Origin: Ophiostoma sp. CBS 140.51
Lineage: Eukaryota > Ascomycota > Sordariomycetes > Ophiostomatales > Ophiostomataceae
Assembly: GCA_029298735.1 (NCBI GenBank)
Contig: JANSLP010000207.1
Location: 1-57,142 of the forward strand
DNA length: 57,142 nt
Direction of reading: 5' to 3'
Shown here: piece after piece, positions 45,601-57,142 of the stretch
Layout: each line of letters begins with the position of its first letter
Position numbering within the stretch: the first letter of the stretch is position 1
Program-made: the position numbers and the translations under genes
Notes under the pieces: generated by a model
Told to the model about the DNA's origin: nothing
The model's database searches: none
Seen by the model: only the letters and a program-made list of their open reading frames with translations

Positions 45601-48600
45601 TCCGTCCCTTTCCTTTCCAGCCCATTGTCTCCTTGCTTCTGGCCGACGTTGTGCCAAGCATCGTTTCGCCTGGCGAGATGCCAAACCGTTGGACAAAAAA
45701 GGAGACCTGCTCACTTACACGGTTTTTGCTCGCTTGCGCGGTGCGGTCCTTTTTTGTTATCACTCGTGGTTATACCAACCATCTCGGGACAAATTGAAAA
45801 CATGGCAAACCGCCTCCTCTGTGACAAAAGTACTCTACTCTCATATTGCCGAGAGTGAGGAGCAAGCAAATATGAACAGGTGAACTTTGCTCAATCCTTT
45901 CCAGCGGAGAAAAATAAAATGCCATCTCGTAGGACAGGGCAGTGGGGGCGCTGAGATGAGAAGCGGAGAGCCTGAGCTCACCGTATCGTTGGCCCAAACT
46001 CGCAAGGCCACCTGCAGGACGCATGGCAGACCGGCCAATTCACACAGACAGTTGAGACAACTGAAAAGTCGCTAGCCGCTGTCACTGAGACCAGTGCTGT
46101 CACGGGCATGCAAGTGAGATAGATATCAAGCAAGGGCAGACAGCCGCAAGCTGGAGCGAACGAAGCAAACACCACCCGATGAAAGCAGAGGACAAGAGTC
46201 CAAGAGTCCAAGACGGGATGCGCGTGGGCCTAATCACTTGCCGGCATCCTGCGCACAACGGCTCGCCGCTCAGACCCTCTCGGTGAAAACCATCCACGAG
46301 GGGATGGTTCCATTCATCTGAGTATTCATACTTTTTCATATCGATGCGGGCCTATCTGGCGAATTCCCGGTTCTTGCAAGATGCCGCGTCCGACGTATCC
46401 TCACAAGGAAGCAAGAAACTATGGTTCTTAAACGCTTCATATCTGTGCCGCTGTTGCGGTGCGGCAATCTCGCCAGCCAGTCCCGGCAGCAAGGAGATGC
46501 AGCACCGAACCAAGTATCGAGTGTCCTCTCCCGACAAAAATAGGGGGACTGCTACACTGCAGCAGCTTTTCCCAACACCCAGCAGTGGCACATGAGAGGT
46601 TTTGATCAGCATATGTAAGTCGATCCCCTTCGAGTCTGTTGTTCATGCCTGCTTCATTCGATGTGGGTGTGCTTGGGTTCCAGCTGCACTCTCCTTTCAG
46701 AGCTCTTTGTCTAATTTTTTTTCTCCCCCACGGACACGACCAGGGCCACCCAGCACAGTGGGGGAAAGAGGATTTCAATTGCAGAAAGCCACCAAAAAGT
46801 GCGTCTGTGCCAAGCTTGGCGTGCGTGCCTCCGTGGGAGCTTTCAGTGAGATTTTCTGGGAACTTTTGCAGCGCTCTCGCGTCTTGGCCCCCAAACTCAG
46901 CAACAATTCAGGCAAAGATGACCGAAAAAGATAGCAATCACTTGCAGCAAGCACAAAATCATCAGCATCTTCGTCAACAAAACTTGTCCGGTTTCTAAAC
47001 GCAATAGCGATGGAAATCAAAAGAGCAATCCACTCGAAAGGTCTCGAGAGCGATTGAAGGTACTTTCTTCAGGCCCCGGAAATTGGTGCTGGCACCTCTT
47101 TGTGGGCGGGTTCTTATTAACGTCGTACTGAAGTTATTATAATGTGCACTGAGCGGCGTTGGTCACTCGCTGCCAAAAAGAGCTGTGCCAACATTGGCAA
47201 ATCGAGACAAAGTCTGGGAGGCGACGAATTGCCAGCCAAAAAGAGACATTGATACCTCAAGACCCAAATACGAAAGTACTTCGTACTCAATCAAACCAAG
47301 GCAAGTTCGGAGTATCTGACCAACAAACGTGCAGGTCTCCACACCGCATCAAAATCGTTACCATGCAACTGGTAAGAGTTGCATCTGCCAGAGTCCCGAC
47401 AATTGGGGTGCACAAAGAAATCATCGGGCTGCGAAAGCGTCAAGAGACTTTTTCGATTTCACATTCACCTTTGAGGCTTCTATTCGTTTTCCTCAGAGGC
47501 CCAGTTTGCCTTCGTTCACGTACCCCATCTGTGGCGAACAACAGCCTTCCAACTCCCATTGGGTGCGTCCAATCCAGCGGCACGTCCCAGGAAAGCTGAA
47601 AATCGAGATGCAGGCCCCCTTTCTGCCTCCCACTGAAGCATGCAGGACCTGTCTCCAAGAACAAAGAAAAAGATGGGTTGACAACGACAAGCTGCGTTAC
47701 CATGGGGTGCATCCGGCTGGCCCTGCTTGTCTTTGCATGCACGAACGGGCTGGCGTCCGAAACATGGCCAATGAGGACGCAGAAGTCAACTCCGAAGGAC
47801 ATGCCGCCCTCGGCACACGATATGCGACCAAATGGAGTCGCAAAAGCAACCGAAAGAGAAAAATAACATTTTAAAATCAGAGATGTCAACAAGAACAAAA
47901 AATACGAAGAGTGCATCATTCTTGTCTCCGGCCGCTGGGTCGGGGAACGAGGTTGCGTTCCGGAACGAAGTCACAGCTTGACTGGAAGATGTCCGTTGGG
48001 ACAACTTGGGGACATTGGGGGCAGACAACATCTCCCACTTGAGGCTCACTGTCGTGTTTCCGGTGTCACATCGTGACTAAGGAAGTGCCGCCCATCTGGC
48101 GAAGCACTTAGGAATACGGACATGCGTTTTTTGCTTTCAAGCTTACCGACCAATCGGTGCCGGTGAGAATGGCCGCCTTTCACTCGGTGACAGAAGCCCA
48201 CCAATCGCTTGACATGTTTGCTTTGCAGAAAGTCGCTGAAGACAAGGCTGCCAACGCCGATTGTTGCACACACGGTGCACGATGCCCGGTTCTCTTTTTC
48301 CAATGTCCAATGGCATCATAAGAGTCGGGACTCGTTTACGAAAACATCGGGGCACGCAAGGGATGGTCTTCCCGCCTGGCTCGTCTGGCTCGTCTTTGAC
48401 GATGGCTGACTGGCGCATCGTTTCGTGTCCTTGTTCAACTGCCAAAAAGCCCTGGTCGCGATGCTCTCGAGTCCTCTTTCTCCCATCAGTGAGCCGCGGG
48501 CAGTCGACATAAAGACAGGCAAAGCGCCAGCCGGACTGTCTCACAGGCGAGCTCCAGCGCGCCCAGCAGGAGGGGCCAGGCTAGTTTAGCTTCGAGTTTC

Positions 48601-50364
48601 GCGGGCCCGTCCTCCGGATCCCGGTCCACTAAAAAAAAAGTACGCTCCAAGGGCCCTAGTGGACAGTCCTTCTGGCGACGTATGCCAAGACCGAAGACAG
48701 AGGATGGCCTACTGGGGCTCTATCTCCTTCCCAGACGAGCCAGGCTTTGAAGACCACTGTGGGAAGACAGGAAGATGACAAAATGGGCCAGGTGGAAGAG
48801 TGTGGGCATGAACAGGCCATCTTCTCAGTCTTTAGGATACCGGGGAGCCCGGCCTGGCATAAACAACAAGAACAAAACGTCTCGGAATTGCCCTGCAAGT
48901 TGCAGTGCTAATATCTCACGAAAGAGGGGGCCTATTCTCGGGAAGGAGTACAAAGTAGGACGAGTGAGAAAGGGAAACCGGCAACGAAAGAGCGAGAGGC
49001 GAAAAGGCGAAAGGAAGTGAAAACGACAACGATACGTCGCAACTTAGCAAGGGAAAGCAGAAAGAGGAGAAGGCCCCCAGTGAGACCCAGTGAGAAATGA
49101 GAAAAGAGGCTTTCCCAGGAGCCGAGTTGTCGGGTTCGGCCTTCAGAGGGCAAAGTGGAGCGCAACAAGCAAAAACCAATAGAGTCGTTCTCTGCCTCCT
49201 ACCAAGTGGGCTGACTGGAGTTTGCGGAAATGTGCTGTGCGGAACAAGCACGAAGGCAGAAAAAAGGAGTCACGATTACTTCGGGAACATTGCTTTAGTG
49301 ATCAATCTGAGTGACTAAATTGCTTTTCAAGCAGGAGATGGACTTAAGGCCAGAATGAAAGAGAAACAAGATCCTCAAAGGGAGAGTCCTTAGAAATGAC
49401 GGCATCTGTCTCTGAAGAGAGACGCTCTTTTGAAATGAAAAGGGGTCAAAATTAGTCTGAAAATCGGACAGAAAGGGGGCACCAAAGCAATGGAGGCACT
49501 TTTCTTGCTATCGTCACTCTTTTTTTGCCTCATACTTCGTGAAGGGAGACTGACCCCCTGAAAAGAGGCAAAACAGAGGCAAAAGCAAAGAAAGTGCAGC
49601 AAAATGCAGCAAAATGCCCCCCTCCCAACGTTTTGAGAGAGCCAATCCGTTGGCTCGGAACCGTTTTGTGATACATCATAAGAGACTAAAACACTGCAAA
49701 ACACACAAAGGAGGGGAGAGAAGACACAAAAGGAAGGAGAGTCAAATGGGGAAGAAAATCAATGAGGGAAAATCCAGACGAAAATGCTAGCTGAACATGA
49801 TGTGCTTTCGGAGTTGTGCACCGGCTGTGGCCTCCGTTCTCGTGAAATCGACACTGCAACGGGGACCATGAAAAGAAAGGCCATCGAGTTCGAGGTACCA
49901 AACATCACTAGAAATAAATTGTAATTTAATCCGGTGACGATGCTATGAATATTAATCGGTGATTGTCAATTTTTACATCACAATTCAATCATTGCAGCTT
50001 TTCTCCATCGTTGAGGGGAAAAGCACGAAGCTTATGCGGCCTCGAGATGCTTAACGGGCCGACCTGGTGAGGGGAGGCACCGAGTAACGCCGTGATGGAG
50101 GGCGCAAAGGCCAGCACAGAAAACAGACGTAACAACACAACACGTCATATATTCACAAACGGTCACGGTTAATCGGGTCAAAGAGCGGGTCAAAGAGCAA
50201 GTAAGTAAAAACATCGTTAACAGTAGAAACCTAAATCAAATTGTTCCTCCACGCACCCGCTATATAACAAAAAGAGGACTCAAAAGAAAATCTATCTATA
50301 CATCCCTATCCAAGGTAAAATGCACTGCAAATGTCATGTGCATTTCGTGCCACCCGTAGAGAAG
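42669..50364. other. 7.7-kb intergenic stretch without a supportable gene
   Basis: Lies upstream of the Lte1-like gene and downstream of SEC18, both on the minus strand. Much of it is A/G-rich on the plus strand (C/T-rich in the direction of LTE1), as in long fungal leaders. It includes three copies of GTCGAAT near 42848-42868. Numerous frames of 60-250 codons occur on both strands; none shows motif content. The 181-codon plus frame at 47329-47874 and the 254-codon minus frame at 43616-44380 are the longest. No tRNA, rRNA or transposase signature was seen. Confidence 0.45.
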
Positions 50365-53176
50365 TTACACCGGGTTGTTGGCAGCAATAGACCGGCTAAT
50401 CTGCTCGGCAAACCAGTTGGCCGAGTCGTCGACCATGGCGGCGGACTCGGCCATGGTCAGCACGGTCTTGATGCCGACGCCGACTTGGTCGCTGCCGCCG
50501 TTGTACTGGCGCACCGTGTTGATAGCCTGGTTGATGTCGGCCGGGTCGGGGAAGGCGCCAAACTGCTGGAGGGCAGTAGCTAGTTCGCGGACGTCGGCGA
50601 CGGCGGGTACGGCGATTTGGCGGTCAAAGGACTCGGTCATGTCGATCTGGTCGAGGACAGAGCGACGCGAGGTGGTGGCCAGGATCAGCAGACGGTGGCC
50701 CTTAGGGGGCGGTGCCTTGAGCAAGGTCATCAAAGCCTGGACCATGACGTTGGACATGCGGGGACCGACGGGGTTCCATTCGATGAGACGCTCGATGTTG
50801 TCGATGATCAACAAACTGAGAGGGGACTTGTAGGCGTCGGTAAAGACCTTGTGCAGGTAGTCCTTCTTGCCGGCCTCGTTGAAGTAGCCAACCAAGTTTT
50901 CGGGGGTGACTATACTGTTAGTAGATGTTCATATAAGAGTGGGCGTCAGGAGGTGTACATACTAGCTTTGATAAAGGGGAAGGCGCTCTGGATAGCGACG
51001 TGGGTGGCCAGCGCCGTCTTTCCGCTACCAGCCGGGCCGTGAAGCAGCACGGACAGATTCCGCAGACGGTCTAGCTGGCGCACGTTGTTGGCGTAGACCA
51101 TGCACTCTTTGACGATGCTCTGGATGTTGACCGAGTAGTCAAGGATGCCGTAGGTCAGTGCCTGCTCGAGCTCCTCGTCGGATACACCAAAGGCGGCCTT
51201 GACTTCCGTCAGGGCGTTCTCAAAATCGCTCATGTTGACCTTCATCTGCGAGACGTCGTCGCTGATGCCGGCCATGGTGTCTACCTTGATGTGGCGGTTA
51301 AAGGCAAAGGACGTGGCACTCTTGACGAGACCCGACAGCTCGGCACCGCTAAAGTTTTTGGTGCGTGCAGCCAACTTATCGACGTTGACATCTCGGTCCA
51401 GGATGTCGTTTTGCAGCATCTTTGCCGTGTGAATCTTGAGACTGGAGGGGTGTTGGTGTTAGTGCGTGCTATAACAGTAGAGCAAGAGAGCGAGATGACT
51501 TACATCTGAACACGACCTGTCTCATCGGGGAGCGAGATCTCGATCTGGACCTCAAGACGACCAGGACGCAGCAGAGCATCGTCAATCATGTCCTTGCGGT
51601 TGGTCATGCCGACAAGCAGAATGTTGTTAAGCTGGTCGACACCATCGAGCTTACTGAGAAGCTGGTTGACAACACTGTCGCCGACACCGGTTCCGCCACC
51701 GGCACCAGAGCCTCTCTGCTTGCATACAGCGTCCAGCTCGTCGAAGATGATGACGTGCAGCTGCGACTCGTCTCCCTTCTCCTTGTACTCCTTCTCTGCA
51801 TCGGCCTGGAATGTGTTAGGAGGCTGTTACACAAGTAGCTCGTGGGAATGCATTTGACTTACAAAAAGCTTCCGGATGTTCTCTTCACTCTGACCGACGT
51901 ATTTGTTGAGGACTTCGGGGCCGTTGATGACCTTGGGTTCTGTGAAGAGTTAGTATAAGTATTTGATATCATTTGAAAGAAATGGTAATGACATACCTCT
52001 TGCGTTCAGCATCTTGCCGATTTGTCTCGCAATGAGCGTCTTGCCTGTACCGGGCGGGCCGTACAGCAGGATACCCTTGACGTGCAGCACACCAAGCTTC
52101 TCAATCAGACCGGGCGGGAAGATGCGCGAGGCGAAAGCACGACGGAAGATGGTCGAGAACTCATTGTCAAGACCACCAATGCCCATGTCCTCAAACTTAA
52201 AGTCAGGCGCAATGATCGAGTTAGCGGCCGCACGCTTGGTCGAGCCGGACAGCTTCATCGGCGACCCGGCATTCTTGTAAAAGGCAATGTTGGTCTGCGG
52301 GACCATGATACCGCGCGCGGCCGGGTCAGTGCGCACAGCGCCCTCGCTTCCCGCACCGCCAGCGCCGGCCTTCTCCATGCTCAGGTCGGCCAGCTGCACC
52401 GTCTTAACGACAAGCGACAGCGGCGTGTTGCGCACATCAAGCAACAAACGCTGCCCCGGCGAGAAGATGTGGTTGGCAAACGTCTGTGTCATTTGCTGCG
52501 CGAGTGCGTCCTGGTCATAGGTGGTGTCGGTGAACTTCTTGGCCGAGGCAAAGCCGACCTCGACGTCCATGGAGCCCAGGTAACTCTGGCGACCCGTGCT
52601 GCTCGAGAAGGGGTTGTAAATTTCGGCGACGAGCTCATCCATCATGCCGACGCGCAGCCATGTGCGCTGGGGGTCCGAAAGAGAAATACAGCCGTCGGGG
52701 AAGCCGGGCGTCGGCCGTGCAGTAACGACGTAGTCACCGTCAATCATGCTGCCTGTCAGGCGCAGGTAGAGGTCGGAGCCGTCGCGGGAGGGCGGGAAGT
52801 CGCGGGGCGAGACGGCGCAGATGTTGGTGAAGATGTACATCTGCTGGAGCGTCTTGTCTTCGACCTTGGCAAGACGTAAACGGACAGCACGGCCGCCCGT
52901 CGATACGGGGCGCTGGCCGCCGCCACCGCCACCCTGCTGCTGACCGTAGTTGGGAGGAGGTGCACCGTAACTGCCACCACCGCCGCCCTGCGGCTGGCCG
53001 TACTGCTGTGGCTGTCCACCGCCCTGGTAGCCAGGAGACTGAGGAGGTTGGCCGCCATAGCCGCGCGGGTGGCCGTAGTCCAGAGGGGGTGCACCGCCAC
53101 CGCCGCCACCGCTTCCGGGACGGCCTGGCAGACCGCCGCGGGGGCCCTTGCCGAAGAGGTTGTTCCGCAAATCCAT
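50365..53176 (-). CDS. SEC18: Sec18/NSF vesicle-fusion AAA ATPase
   Basis: Hexameric ATPase that disassembles SNARE complexes with alpha-SNAP (Sec17), working on ER-Golgi and other membranes from the cytosol. Exons 53176-51997, 51939-51863, 51805-51504, 51441-50963 and 50909-50365 give 860 aa; all four introns are 53-62 nt with GTATGT/GTAAGT donors and frame closes throughout. The N-terminal 90 residues are Gly/Pro/Gln-rich, then the NSF N domain (RLAKVEDKTLQQMYIFTNIC). D1 carries Walker A GPPGTGKT (373-380), IIFDELDAVCKQRGS and LVGMTNRKDMIDDALLRPGR. D2 carries Walker A GPAGSGKT (655-662) and LLIIDNIERL. FSGAELSGLVKSATSFAFNR links them. Length exceeds the usual 750-760 aa mainly because of the Gly-rich start. 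Essential in yeast. Confidence 0.96.
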
Positions 53177-54116
53177 GATGACGAGCGGGTATGTGGGAAT
53201 GTGTTTCGAGTTTCGTAGATTCGATGGAGAGTACAGCTTTTGGCCGTCTCTAGAATTGAAGATCGAAGAGCAGGTCCTGCTTGAGGAGAGAGATGTCGAT
53301 GTGTTCGTAGAAAGGCTAGCTGTTCGAAGGATAGTCAGCGATGGACTGGTCGACTATGAGCTGGCAGTAAGCTGTTGCTGAGTGTTACCTGTCGGCCGTT
53401 TGTATTGTTGAAAGGGATGAAGTAATTGACAGCCTTTATGATCGCCAATTGTTGTTGTGGAGAGAAAATAGAAACAACGGAAAGCGGAAGGAGCTGTTCT
53501 TGGGAAATGTTGATGATCAGGAAAGAGCTGGATTGCTTCAGTGTCGTTTCAGGGAGTATCGAAACGTCTCTACAGGGAGGGCAGGAGCTGGTCGCCTGGT
53601 GACGCTGCGCCAACTGTGCTCTCCGTAATGCTGACTTTGCCCCTCTTAGGTCCCCCGCTAGACGTCCAGGGCCGTTAGCGCGGCTGAACAGCCAATGCCT
53701 TCGTGGCCTAAGAATAGCGGGAACTTGTGTGTACACGAAATAAGCTGAGAGTACAAATTACGGCTCTGTTTGTCACCAATATCGTATGCATAATCAGGCA
53801 GAGGTGTGTACCCATTGGTCCGAGATAAGTACCGACATGTGTGGCATGTTCTTCAGGCTTCCAGAATAGCACATGAAAGCATCACCATTTCACCAGCTAA
53901 CACATTATTTACACGTCTTCACACCATGACACAAGTTTTGAAATGTTGACAAGTCGTCCCAGTATATCTTGATAATTGTGGTCTAGCAAAACGCTATACT
54001 GAAAAAAATGCCCGAAAATGATGATGCCGCGCACGATACACACAGACGATTGTCCCTATTTTGAGCCTAGATCATATCTCATGAAAACAAAAACTTTTAT
54101 ACCAACACCTCAGAGT
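53177..54116. promoter_or_regulatory. Upstream region of SEC18 and 3' region of the PRMT5 gene
   Basis: 940 bp between two minus-strand genes. The part adjacent to SEC18 must hold its promoter and leader; the left part is AT-rich. No gene is seen. Confidence 0.5.
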
Positions 54117-56667
54117 CTACATTAAACAGGCCACCTTGAAGCTGCTGTGCAGCTCGGACGCGGCGACCTTGACGCGCGAGTTAGGGCCGGCCCAAACAAA
54201 GACTTCGACGAGCCACTCGTACCAGACGCGGGTGTCGTCGGTCTGGCGCCACATGCTGACCTCGATTTCAGAATCTTGCGGGAGGTAAAGGGGTTTCTAG
54301 GGGTGTTTAGTAGGTTACTTTGAACGGGCGTAGAGTAGTCGTGAATAGTACACACCTTGAGAGGGAAGAAAATGGGAAACCATGAAATCATGTCTTTGGA
54401 CTTGCGGTCAATCTGGTCGGGCCGTGTGCTGATTTCAATTGGCTCGGGCACGCTGCCGTCCTTGTTGGCCGCCGGCTGGTACAGAACAGACTCAAAGTAG
54501 CCGGCCAGACCGTGCATGACGCCGCGCGGGCGGCACACAAACGTCAGGTGACAGTGGCGCACATTGTGCTCGTTAAGGCCCGTGGCCAGGTTCATGGCAC
54601 CGCCGCCGCCCGTCTGGACCTTCTTAAGGCCATGCTTGGCCGTCCAATCCTCAACAAACGGCAGGCGCACCGGGTGGACAAACTCCCATGCTTGCTGGAA
54701 GCGGGGATGGCCAGGTACTTTCTGAGACACCAAGTCAATGGCATACAGGTGTACCAGGTAGGGCGTCTCAAAAGCGTTCTCGTTGCTGGGCGCGCGGCCA
54801 GACAGCTCGGCGTACACTTTGGGGTACGAGATGGGACTGAGGTGGGCGGTGTAGGATAGCGGAATCGAGATGCCGTGGGGCCGTGCAATGTGCTTCTGGA
54901 TGCCATCGAGACACTCAGGCGACAGCTCGTTGTCTCCAAAGGAACCCAGGAGCTCCGTGACCAGGATATCGACCTTGGTCAGCGTGTTGGTAGCTTCGTG
55001 GCCCTCGGCGACAGGGCCCTCCCACTCGCGCATGTCTGTCTTGATCAGGTGAACCTTGTTGCCCCAGACCTGCTTGTTCATACGCAGCAAGTACACGTAG
55101 GCGTTCTGGTTCTTCTCGAGCGCCCACAGCTGGATGGGCACGCCCGTGGCCTTGCTGGCACGGATCACGCGCGTCACCAGAGGACCACGACCGGCACCGG
55201 CGACAGCCACCACCAACTCCGGGATGGTGGGCGAGCCTGCGGGTACAGCCGCTGCTCCAGGACGAGGGATGGCTGACGAGGGTCGGTCCAGCCTCTTCCA
55301 GTCGGCAATGGCGGCTGCAATGGCCTTTTCGTACTGGTCGTACTTGACCGGGTCGCCCTCAAAGACTTCATAGGTGGCGGACTCGAGGTTGTCGGCGAGG
55401 GGTTGCAGCGGCGACTGCAGCCAATCCTGGAAGTTGGCTAGGGTCGACGTCTCCGTGACGGAGTATGGCTCTTGTTCACGCTCGAGGTGCTTAATGTACG
55501 AGAGGTGCGCATTGTGCGTGGGCTTGCGCTTCTTGTCCGACTGGTAGATGGCGGCGCCGCTGTGTGCCTCGGCCAAGCTAGGGAAGGCGTCACCTCCTGT
55601 AGAGGGAGATGAAGGCGAGGACAAGTCACTGACACTCGCCAACTCGTCGCCGCTCGGGCCGACGTCCGCCAACAGGATCCACGGCGCATTTTTCAGGCGC
55701 ATGTACATGTTGACCAGCGCCTGGTGGTTCCGGCTGAGGCTGGGGAAGCCAGCGCGGTTCTGCTGGAAAATGGGCGCTGAAAATGTCAGGAAATGCATCG
55801 GTTCGGCGAACCAGCGTGTCTGCAGCTGCATTTCCGGCAGCCGCTTCGGCACGCGGACAGCCACAAACAGCCGCGGGTCGTAGTCGCACATGGTCCGAAT
55901 CGTGTGCCAAGTGTCCCAGGCACTGTAGATGTCGATTTCCTCGCTGCCACTCGCAGAAGCAGAAGGGTAGGCATCGGGGCCAGACAGGGTATCGCCCGTC
56001 TCCTCGAGACCGGGCTCGCGGTACATGGGCAGGTGCACGACGACACCAATCTGCGCCGCCTGACGCAGGGCCTCCTTGATAGTGCGGCCATACTCTGCCA
56101 CACGCTTCGGGTCGACGTCGGCACGAGGACCGGGAATGACGATGCTCCGCACGCCGCAAAAGCTGGCATACGACACCTCGAGGTTCAGCGCCTGGCGCGA
56201 GAGGTTGGCCACCAACGGGTCGGCCGAGTAGAGGTCGAGCCACGGGCTGCAGTAGGCGACAACCGTGGTGATGTTGGGGCCTGGGAAGAGCGTCGTGTCT
56301 TCGTCCGTCAGAGTCGGGATCGTAGGACCGGGCAGCGACGGGTTGGCACGCTCGTCCGAAGTCAGGTCGCGCGCGGCGGTGTCGGCGAGGTAGCTCTTTT
56401 GGAGCGCAACCACGCGGTCGTGGAAGTGCTTGGTGGTGATAGGTGCCGTGGCGAAGGAGAACTATCTTGTTAGTTGTGTGCAGAGCAAAATGAAGTTAAA
56501 AACGAAGAGGAAAAAGAACAAGGAACACCTACGCCAAAGTCCAGGACCCGGTTGTACTGGTCGTCGTTCAGGCCATCAGTGCGGCGCGAGTCGTGCTGGC
56601 CGATGTAGAACGAAGGTCGCGAGGCCTGATAGCCCTCATAGCCGCCGTGGGATGACTGCGGTGACAT
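54117..56667 (-). CDS. Protein arginine methyltransferase 5 (Skb1/Hsl7 homologue)
   Basis: Type II SAM-dependent methyltransferase predicted to form symmetric dimethylarginine on histones, Sm proteins and other RGG proteins. In yeasts the homologues Hsl7/Skb1 also act in morphogenesis and mitotic-entry control. Exons 56667-56533, 56461-54356 and 54296-54117, 806 aa. The first donor is the less common GTAGGT; the last exon restores the C-terminus KPLYLPQDSEIEVSMWRQTD instead of a frame-shifted read-through. An N-terminal TIM-barrel region is followed by FEGDPVKYDQYEKAI, where Phe412 matches the Phe that in human PRMT5 (Phe327) directs symmetric dimethylation. The SAM site is VAVAGAGRGPL (463-473), and the double-Glu loop TELLGSFGDNELSPECLDG has Glu548 and Glu557. 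The beta-barrel dimerisation part follows. All catalytic residues are present, so an active enzyme is expected. Confidence 0.95.
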
Positions 56668-57003
56668 GATGGGCGGTTTGTGCGATGCGATGCGTGGAGA
56701 AGCACAGCAGAAAGAGGAGGAAGAGGAAGAGGAATAGAGGAGTCGGCGAATCGTTACGCTCTGTGCTGTCAAGGCCGTCTATGCCTCGGAACAGTCGTTA
56801 GAGCAACCAGCCATTGTCAGCCTCGAGAGGCAGGGATGATACAAAAAGAAAAAGACGAAAAATTGTCGACCTGGTGTTGTTTTTCTTTCGTCTTTCTTTT
56901 CCTGTCAGAATGGTCACACGAACTGAAAACTCAAGGGTTCGATGTGCCCCTCTGTGGTTCAGGGTGCTTGGCTAATGCGACTGGAGCAAAGTATGAAGTA
57001 ATA
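56668..57003. promoter_or_regulatory. Upstream region of the PRMT5 gene, shared with the right-edge gene fragment
   Basis: About 335 bp upstream of the PRMT5 ATG, with purine- and pyrimidine-rich tracts and no clear TATA box. If the coding-like block at the right edge is on the plus strand, this is a divergent promoter, and a first exon of that gene may also lie here. Confidence 0.4.
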
Positions 57004-57142
57004 AAAATAGCCCAAGAGCGAGAGGTGCTGTCGTGGTGGTGCTGCACCAAGCTCAAGCTCCAGGCCAAGGAGGTCGAGCTGGCCACGCTGCACTCGCCAG
57101 AGGACAACGACTCGACGCGTCGCCAGATTGCCGAGGTCAAAG
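57004..57142 (+). CDS. Probable internal exon of an unidentified gene, cut by the window edge
   Basis: On the plus strand a frame with strong G/C third-position preference reads KLKLQAKEVELATLHSPEDN followed by DSTRRQIAEVK, a charged helical segment that looks like real coding sequence. No ATG precedes it in frame, so it would be an exon after an upstream intron; the 5' boundary is uncertain and may be nearer 57050. The product cannot be recognised from about 45 residues. The minus-strand reading of the same bases has poorer composition. Confidence 0.35.

Noticed and set aside
47329..47874. 181-codon plus-strand frame in the 7.7-kb gap
   Set aside because: Non-ATG start, no recognisable domain, no coding-like codon bias.

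Overview
This window is nuclear DNA of a filamentous ascomycete (Pezizomycotina, most likely a Sordariomycete). The evidence is short spliceosomal introns (about 50-200 nt) with GTATGT/GTAAGT/GTGAGT donors and CTAAC branch points, a Zn2Cys6 regulator, an RTA1-family protein, and housekeeping genes of fungal type. An Ophiostomatales/Sporothrix-like source would fit the style, but that is only an impression. I see no rRNA, tRNA, CRISPR array or intact transposon.

Layout. Left block (1-8035): a Zn2Cys6 transcription factor (-) diverges from an RTA1-like seven-helix membrane protein (+). An Mpv17/PMP22-family protein (-) and an SPFH/band-7 (stomatin-like) protein (-) follow. After a 5.4-kb stretch without a supportable gene comes a spliceosomal CIR_N-domain protein (+), convergent with an Spb4/DDX55-like rRNA helicase (-). 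The helicase diverges from a Dgk1-like CTP-dependent diacylglycerol kinase (+). A 6.6-kb pyrimidine-rich gap precedes a small three-exon coiled-coil protein (+) of unknown function. Then come an RGG-containing protein of unknown function (-), a 5'-truncated and frameshifted glycosyltransferase-like pseudogene (+), a lipocalin-like protein (+), and a 2115-aa Lte1-like Ras-family exchange factor (-). The largest gap (7.7 kb) separates that gene from Sec18/NSF (-) and the PRMT5/Skb1 arginine methyltransferase (-). A probable exon of one more gene runs off the right edge.

The genes do not form a metabolic cluster. They are mostly core cellular functions: ribosome biogenesis, splicing, membrane fusion, lipid phosphorylation, mitotic-exit or polarity signalling, and protein methylation. 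No novel multi-gene system is evident. The observations most worth a second look are the decayed glycosyltransferase-like gene, the three long gene-free stretches, a 19-nt microexon inside a zinc cluster, a triplicated 19-bp tandem repeat, a possible N-terminally extended membrane isoform of the coiled-coil protein, and a 177-codon open frame without ATG ahead of the Dgk1-like gene. All exon boundaries were inferred by eye from splice signals and reading frame; no transcript data were available.
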